Shown: positions 1 through 3,622 of the stretch, piece by piece
Numbering within the stretch: the first letter of the stretch is position 1
How the letters are laid out: the number at the start of each line of letters is the position of its first letter
NCBI GenBank assembly: GCA_900550205.1
Contig: URRJ01000114.1
Location: 1-5,614 of the forward strand
Source: an uncultured Collinsella sp.
GTDB taxonomy: Bacteria; Actinomycetota; Coriobacteriia; Coriobacteriales; Coriobacteriaceae
Length of the DNA stretch: 5,614 nt
Direction: 5' to 3'
Program-made: the position numbers and the translations under genes
The notes under the pieces: generated by a model
The model's database searches: none
Seen by the model: the letters and a program-made list of their open reading frames with translations, nothing else
What the model was told of the DNA's origin: nothing

Positions 1-13
1 CCGCCGAACCAAG

Positions 14-1180
14 TTAGGCAGCCGGGCAGATCTTCTTGAAGAGCTCGATGACGTCGTCGAGCGTCGCCTCGCGCGGGTTACCCGGGAAGCAGGCGTCGGC
101 CATGGCGTCCTTAGCCAGGACCTCGATCTCGTCAGCCTTCATGGCCTCGCAGACGTGCGGGATGTTCACGTCGGCGGAAAGCTGCTTGACGGCGGCGATG
201 GCGGCGTCGGCGGCCTCGTCAGTGCTCATGCCCGTGGTGTCAACGCCCATGGCGACGGCGACCTTGGCCAGGCGCTCGGCGCAAACCGGCTTGTTGAACT
301 CCATGGCAATCGGCAGCAGCATGGCGCAGGCGACGCCGTGCGGGGTGTCGTAGTGAGCGGACAGGGTGTGAGCCATGGCGTGGTCGATGCCCAGGCCAAC
401 GTTGGAGAAGCCCATGCCGGCGACATACTGGCCAAGAGCCATGCCCTCGCGGCCGGAGCCGGGCTGACCGGACTTGGCCTCGGCGACGGAGTCGCGCAAG
501 TTCTCGCTGATCAGCTTAATGGCCTCAAAGTGGAACATATCGGAGAGCTCCCAAGCGCCCTTGGTGGTGTAGCCCTCGATGGCGTGGGTCAGTGCGTCCA
601 TGCCAGTGGAAGCGGTCAGGCCGGCGGGCATGGAAGCCATCATGTCGGGATCGACGACAGCAACCTCGGGGGCATCGTTGGTGTCGACGCACACGAACTT
701 GCGGACCTTCTCGGGGTCGGTGATGACGTAGTTGATGGTCACCTCGGCAGCAGTACCGGCGGTCGTCGGCACAGCGATGGTGAACACGGCGTGGTTCTTA
801 GTGGGAGCAACGCCCTCGAGGCTGCGGACATCGGCGAACTCGGGGTTGTTGATAATAATGCCGATGGCCTTGGCGGTGTCCATGGAGGAGCCGCCACCGA
901 TGGTCACGATAGCGTCAGCCTCGGCGGCCTTGAAGGCCTCGACGCCGTCCTTGACGTTCTGAATCGTGGGGTTGGGCTTGATCTCGGAGTAGAGGCTCCA
1001 GGCGATGCCGGCGGCGTCGAGCTCGTCGGTCACCTTGGCGGTAACGCCAAACTTGACCAGATCGGGATCGGAGCAGACGAAGATCTTCTTGTAGCCGCGA
1101 CGCTGGAGCTCGCCGGGGATCTCCTTGATGGCGCCGGAACCATGATAAGAGATGGTATTGAGAACGAAACGATTAGCCAT
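14..1180 (-). CDS. fucO: Lactaldehyde reductase / L-1,2-propanediol oxidoreductase (iron-containing alcohol dehydrogenase, FucO type)
   Basis: This is a complete 388-residue group III iron-containing alcohol dehydrogenase. The family interconverts L-lactaldehyde and L-1,2-propanediol with NAD(H) in the cytoplasm, and so disposes of reducing power during anaerobic fucose or rhamnose breakdown. Long stretches match my memory of E. coli FucO, for example NNPEFADVRSLEG (111-123), PTTAGTAAEVTINYVITD (138-155), MALGQYVAGMGFSNVGLG (247-264) and GNPREATL (367-374). The nucleotide-binding GGGS lies at 95-98, with D38 at the position that favours NAD over NADP. The expected iron ligands are all present: D195, H199, H267 and H281; H271 fits the proton-relay histidine. 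Length is close to the family norm (about 382), with a short Gly/Ser-rich insert near 237-243. The ATG start is supported by GGGAGG six bases upstream (1187-1192). No fucose or rhamnose genes are visible beside it, so the physiological substrate is inferred; a related 1,3-propanediol or broad alcohol dehydrogenase is the alternative. Confidence 0.93.
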   Translation of the reverse strand: MANRFVLNTISYHGSGAIKEIPGELQRRGYKKIFVCSDPDLVKFGVTAKVTDELDAAGIAWSLYSEIKPNPTIQNVKDGVEAFKAAEADAIVTIGGGSSMDTAKAIGIIINNPEFADVRSLEGVAPTKNHAVFTIAVPTTAGTAAEVTINYVITDPEKVRKFVCVDTNDAPEVAVVDPDMMASMPAGLTASTGMDALTHAIEGYTTKGAWELSDMFHFEAIKLISENLRDSVAEAKSGQPGSGREGMALGQYVAGMGFSNVGLGIDHAMAHTLSAHYDTPHGVACAMLLPIAMEFNKPVCAERLAKVAVAMGVDTTGMSTDEAADAAIAAVKQLSADVNIPHVCEAMKADEIEVLAKDAMADACFPGNPREATLDDVIELFKKICPAA

Positions 1181-1200
1181 TGATAGCCTCCCATCGTGTG

Positions 1201-1221
1201 CGGGGCACCCATTACGCCCCG
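1201..1221 (-). promoter_or_regulatory. Leader hairpin just upstream of the fucO ribosome binding site
   Basis: CGGGGC and GCCCCG form a perfect six-pair stem around a nine-base loop, eight bases upstream of the GGGAGG ribosome binding site of fucO. It could form in the fucO leader RNA or act at the DNA level. There is no U-run after it, so it is not a standard terminator. If the weak promoter proposed at 1223-1252 is right, transcription would start inside this element and the RNA hairpin would form only partly. Function is unproven. Confidence 0.35.
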
Positions 1222-1222
1222 C

Positions 1223-1295
1223 GCTATAAGTCCCATCCTAACGCTTTTGAAACAAAAAACGCGTGAGAACATCAAAAGTGTTAAAGCGTTTCAAC
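1223..1295 (-). promoter_or_regulatory. Putative fucO promoter with LacI/CRE-like operator sites
   Basis: Read on the minus strand, TTTCAA (1252-1247) lies 18 bases from TATAGC (1228-1223), a weak but correctly placed promoter for fucO. The region holds three related half-sites: AACGCTTTTGA on the plus strand at 1240-1250, TCAAAAGTGTT at 1272-1282 (its inverted copy with one mismatch, 21-base spacer), and AAAGCGTT at 1283-1290 (the perfect inverse of AACGCTTT). The site at 1281-1294 (minus strand TTGAAACGCTTTAA) fits the symmetric pattern TTRAARCGYTTYAA, with the central CG typical of LacI-family and catabolite-control operators. One half-site overlaps the proposed -35, as expected for repression, and the two CG centres are about 45 bp apart. 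No regulator gene is in the window. The half-sites are directly visible; the promoter and the regulator family are inferences. Confidence 0.4.
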
Positions 1296-1592
1296 AGAAT
1301 AACGGAGCCCTAGTCCTTCCCTCCCGACAGCAGCGAAGGCTAGATTATAGGAGCAATCGCCCAAAGAATACGACCGACTCAGTCTATAAATTGTTTCTGT
1401 TTTAGCAATATATGTTTGACAATACGTTTATAAAAAGATACTTTGTAATGAATAACATGCATGCAGCAAATAACGTCATTCATTTTGTTAGAAATTGCCC
1501 ATGCGGTTATTGCAGCTGCATCTACTGCAACGTACAGCGTAATTCTCCGCACGAAGCAGAAGACGGTTCCAATTCGATCGAGGCGATGACAC
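1296..1592. other. AT-rich intergenic stretch with no convincing gene
   Basis: About 300 bases between the fucO control region and the LOR-fold gene. Composition falls from GC-rich to clearly AT-rich from about 1340. A 63-codon plus-strand frame (1412-1603) is open here, with an odd cysteine-rich run CPCGYCSCIYC, and its stop overlaps the start of the next gene by 11 bases. It has no ribosome binding site, its start sits in a possible promoter, and I recognise nothing in it, so it is not called. A TTGCAG...CTGCAA inverted repeat with a nine-base spacer lies near 1509-1530. No RNA gene is apparent. Confidence 0.5.
1416..1444 (+). promoter_or_regulatory. Possible promoter for the LOR-fold gene
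   Basis: A perfect -35 hexamer TTGACA (1416-1421) is followed after 17 bases by TACTTT (1439-1444), which matches only half of the -10 consensus. A better hexamer, TGTAAT at 1444-1449, is too far away at 22 bases. If used, the leader before the gene at 1593 would be about 140 bases. The surroundings are AT-rich, which makes chance matches likely. Confidence 0.3.
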
Positions 1593-2132
1593 ATGGTGGC
1601 TAGTTGTCCTAAATCGAGCAAGACGGCTACAAACGAATATCGAATCTCAATTGAAGGTAACCCTTATCCGCATACTCTGGCTCTCATCAACCCAGCGGGA
1701 GACAACCTCAACATCAAAAAACATGGGTTCACGGGTCCACTAGGACAGCTATTGAGTCTTAAATATACCGTTTATGACGATGCAAATGAAAAACTCTTTA
1801 CTGTCGTCGACGGTGGTTTTAGCAACATGCCCAGGGTTGCGCTCATCATCGAACACAAGGAAGTTGCGGTGTTCGATTATGGTCTAAACAGACTTGAGAT
1901 GAAGTGCGTAACGAACATACCGAATTACACAATAAAAGGTAACTTCCTATTTGGAGATTACGATATATTCAGCCAACGGGAAGTGAAACTATCTTCAGTT
2001 ATCGTCCTTCAATGTGATAAACAATCGTGCTTTAGCATACAGGTTTTGGATAAAGCCGAATTAGCCGCCGCAATTGGAATACCTACAGCCATTGCCCTTC
2101 TTAGGGCTCGGATTGAAGAGCATCTCGAATAA
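1593..2132 (+). CDS. LURP-one-related (LOR / YxjI-like, tubby-type fold) protein of unknown function
   Basis: A 179-residue soluble protein with no signal peptide or membrane helix. From about residue 56 to 172 it shows the succession of short beta-strand phrases typical of the LOR family (structural relatives of tubby C-terminal domains and phospholipid scramblases): LKYTVYDDANEKLFTV (56-71), a middle phrase ending IEHKEVAVFDYG (86-97), PNYTIKGNFLFGDYDIFSQ (110-128), then CFSIQVLDK (146-154) and a hydrophobic AIGIPTAIALL (160-170), where the family ends with a buried helix. The assignment rests on pattern, not on catalytic residues, and the family's biochemical role is not established. An in-frame TGA at 1587 fixes the start at or after 1593; only a weak GAGG (1580-1583) precedes it, and GTG at 1596 is an alternative. 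Sampled base composition (about 37% GC) is unlike fucO and ygiQ, suggesting transfer. Its last 32 bases overlap a converging broken gene. Confidence 0.6.
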   Translation: MVASCPKSSKTATNEYRISIEGNPYPHTLALINPAGDNLNIKKHGFTGPLGQLLSLKYTVYDDANEKLFTVVDGGFSNMPRVALIIEHKEVAVFDYGLNRLEMKCVTNIPNYTIKGNFLFGDYDIFSQREVKLSSVIVLQCDKQSCFSIQVLDKAELAAAIGIPTAIALLRARIEEHLE

Positions 2133-2444
2133 ATCGCAAAAAGCAGTTCGTAGCAACATTTAGGATAGTTTTTTCTGGCTCCTGGAACTGTATTACATAG
2201 TCTGCAAATTGTTCGAAACCATGTCCATGATTCGCAGTAATCGCGGTATGTTTTTTCATTTCCTGCGTAGACGCTACTTTCAAAAAGGATATCGAAACAC
2301 TATCTAAATTGTTGCAAGACTCATCCAGACTAATAATAGAATAGCTGCTCAGAAAGGCTCTACAAAGCAATAAAGAGGACAGTTCTCCGCCTTGATTATC
2401 AACTTGATTACTGTCGTCTTATTATGAATAAAAAGCTCTGACAT
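2101..2444 (-). pseudogene. Frameshifted, truncated SIS-domain sugar isomerase remnant
   Basis: Read on the minus strand, an ATG at 2444-2442 sits eight bases after AAGGGG (2458-2453), a good start signal, but that frame (MSELFIHNKTTVIK...) stops at 2349-2351. A second frame, open from 2418 to the stop at 2101, continues with recognisable SIS-type sugar-phosphate isomerase features. Counting from a TTG at 2370: IISLDESCNNLDSV (12-25) sits where GlmS/AgaS/RpiR-type domains have their S-x-SG-x-(T/N) substrate loop; HTAITAN (41-47) matches the strand ending in IT-(N/S); FADYVI (55-60) matches the usual AD-x-V motif; and PEK...ATNCFLRF (65-80) resembles the GlmS-like PE...TK-x-F stretch. Key loop residues are altered (DESC) and the N-terminal half of the fold is missing. 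Joining the two frames needs one 1-base-class indel and gives only about 114 residues. I therefore infer a decayed gene; a short divergent real gene cannot be excluded. Confidence 0.4.
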
Positions 2445-2571
2445 ATGTCCATCCCCTTAACTAATAATCATAGCTGGAAAGATGACATTTTTATTCTATA
2501 GCCTCAAGCAACACGCTTTGCTGACGTCAAATCTTGTCATTACAAACATGCACCTTAGCGCTTAAGACTCC
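2445..2571. other. AT-rich intergenic spacer upstream of the SIS remnant
   Basis: About 130 AT-rich bases (a sampled line is 33% GC) between the start of the minus-strand SIS remnant and the terminator of the DUF1275 gene. On the minus strand a TATGAT hexamer occurs near 2466-2471, upstream of the remnant's ribosome binding site, but no good -35 precedes it. No open frame, RNA gene or strong hairpin is seen. Confidence 0.4.
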
Positions 2572-2601
2572 AAAAAAGGGGCGGCCGAGATGGCCGTCCC
2601 C
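2572..2601 (-). terminator. Rho-independent terminator of the DUF1275 gene
   Basis: On the minus strand GGGGACGGCC (2601-2592) pairs with GGCCGCCCC (2586-2578), giving nine pairs with one bulged A and a five-base ATCTC loop. Six T residues follow directly (2577-2572). It lies about 50 bases after the DUF1275 stop codon and is oriented to end that transcript. The plus strand has no T-run, so it works in one direction only. Confidence 0.85.
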
Positions 2602-2619
2602 TCCCCAATATTGATCAGT

Positions 2620-2646
2620 GCGGCAAAGGGACAGCCCCTTTGCCGC
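2620..2646. repeat. Perfect 11-bp palindrome (REP-like hairpin) between gene and terminator
   Basis: GCGGCAAAGGG (2620-2630) and CCCTTTGCCGC (2636-2646) are perfect inverted copies around an ACAGC loop, beginning only six bases past the DUF1275 stop codon. Neither strand has a T-run after it, so it is not itself a terminator. The AAAGGGACAG-CCCCTTT core resembles dispersed intergenic palindromes known in many bacteria, but only a genome-wide count can show that it is repeated. It could stabilise the 3' end of the mRNA. Confidence 0.6.
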
Positions 2647-2652
2647 AATCGG

Positions 2653-3369
2653 TTACTTTCGGCAGCCCTCTTTCCAAGCCTCGGCCGCAACCTTCCAGCG
2701 TAAGCGCAAGTCGCGCTCGCGGTCGATGAACATGATGGCAAACGCGACAAACAGCAGCAAACTCGCCACGACGATGGCGTGGAGCCCCATGCGCTCAATA
2801 CACCAGTTGCCCAGCACGGCGCCAAACACAAAGGTAAAGATCACACCAAAGTACAGCAGGCCGTTTTCCAAAAAGCCGCGCCTGTGGGTGATGATGTAAT
2901 CGTCCACGTTTTGCAGCGCGTTGCGCAAGTTGCCGATGCACATGGTCGTAGCGATGCCGTGACCGTGGATCTTGCGGAAGCTCTCGACTTGCATGCCGCA
3001 GGCAAAAGAGGTGAGGCAGTTGGCGAGCAGGTTGTAACCGCCACCGGGGATAAAGCTCACGCCCAGCAAGATGACGGCTTCAAAGAACACCGTCACCTGA
3101 CGCCAGTGGATCACGCTGCCAAACCGCTCGTGTACCAGATCGGCAAGCATAATACCCACGGCAAACGACACCACAGGAAAGAAGTAGCGCCCCGCAAGTG
3201 CCCAGTTGCCCTCCGAGATGCTCACGCCCACGAGCAGGATGTTGCCTGTCTGCGCGTTGGCGAAAACATGGTCGCGCCCAATGTACGAATACACGTCCAT
3301 AAAGCCACCGGCGAGCGCCAAGATGATGCCCAGCTCAATAGACTCCGATATCTGTTTGGCACGCTGCAT
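2653..3369 (-). CDS. DUF1275 (YoaK family) integral membrane protein
   Basis: A 238-residue multi-pass inner-membrane protein of the DUF1275 family; its transported substrate or role is not known. Family marks are present: a first helix carrying GGFMDVYSYI (21-30), then the conserved FANAQTGNILLVGV (36-49), and later GIATTMCIGNLRN (138-150). Hydrophobic segments are near 12-30, 62-80, 92-107, 112-126, 170-188 and 197-215, with a basic C-terminal tail (RERDLRLRWK). Length is normal for the family. The start was set at the ATG at 3369: a perfect AAGGAGG (3386-3380) lies ten bases upstream, and homology-like sequence begins soon after. The frame stays open to an ATG at 3525, but the extra 52 residues are not membrane- or family-like and would run through the ribosome binding site. 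An out-of-frame ATG directly after the AAGGAGG (3379) would give only a tiny peptide. It is followed by a palindrome and a terminator, and is divergent from ygiQ, so it is probably monocistronic. Confidence 0.9.
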   Translation of the reverse strand: MQRAKQISESIELGIILALAGGFMDVYSYIGRDHVFANAQTGNILLVGVSISEGNWALAGRYFFPVVSFAVGIMLADLVHERFGSVIHWRQVTVFFEAVILLGVSFIPGGGYNLLANCLTSFACGMQVESFRKIHGHGIATTMCIGNLRNALQNVDDYIITHRRGFLENGLLYFGVIFTFVFGAVLGNWCIERMGLHAIVVASLLLFVAFAIMFIDRERDLRLRWKVAAEAWKEGCRK

Positions 3370-3550
3370 CGTCGTGCATCCTCCTTGTTGACGACTCTCT
3401 CGTGCGTTGGCGGAAACATAGCCGCCGTTCATACTGTAACCCATTGACAACATGGCGTGCGCGCGAGACGACCCCTTCGACACAGGGATACACAGTCTGG
3501 AAACAAACGACACCCGCATCGACACGCCGATCCGCTAGCTCATGTACTCC

Positions 3551-3585
3551 ACCAGTCTTTTTAGCCCCGTCCTAAAAAGACTGGT
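3551..3585. promoter_or_regulatory. Perfect 14-bp inverted repeat, putative operator in front of ygiQ
   Basis: ACCAGTCTTTTTAG (3551-3564) is repeated exactly in inverted form as CTAAAAAGACTGGT (3572-3585), with the seven-base spacer CCCCGTC. It ends one base before a TACAAT hexamer (3586-3591), so it covers the -35 to -10 zone expected for ygiQ and could be bound by a dimeric regulator. In RNA it could also form a 14-pair stem, but there is no T-run to make it a terminator. It might alternatively be a dispersed genomic repeat. The rest of the 253-base divergent region (3370-3622) shows no gene and no convincing promoter for the minus-strand gene. Confidence 0.55.
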
Positions 3586-3591
3586 TACAAT
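3586..3591 (+). promoter_or_regulatory. Possible -10 box of the ygiQ promoter
   Basis: TACAAT matches five of six consensus bases and would place the transcript start about 25 bases before the GTG start codon. No -35 hexamer is seen at the right distance: that position (about 3563-3568) falls in the spacer of the inverted repeat. If it is real, the promoter may need an activator bound at the repeat. Confidence 0.35.
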
Positions 3592-3622
3592 TACGTGCAG
3601 CATACAAACACCGGGAGGGATC

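Noticed and set aside
155..1183. Plus-strand frame of 342 codons antisense to fucO
   Set aside because: Gly/Val/His/Asp-rich translation with no family resemblance; it mirrors the codon structure of the well-supported minus-strand FucO.
1379..1621. Minus-strand frame of 80 codons in the AT-rich spacer
   Set aside because: No ribosome binding site, no recognisable motif, and it overlaps the start of the LOR-fold gene on the other strand.
2133..2180. T-run at 2169-2174 as a terminator for the LOR-fold gene
   Set aside because: Six T residues are present but no stable stem precedes them.
2779..3447. Plus-strand frame of 222 codons opposite the DUF1275 gene
   Set aside because: Antisense shadow; the minus strand has membrane helices, family motifs, a perfect ribosome binding site and a terminator.
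3370..3525. N-terminal extension of the DUF1275 protein to an ATG at 3525
   Set aside because: The added residues show no family character and would run across the perfect AAGGAGG at 3380-3386, which fits the ATG at 3369.
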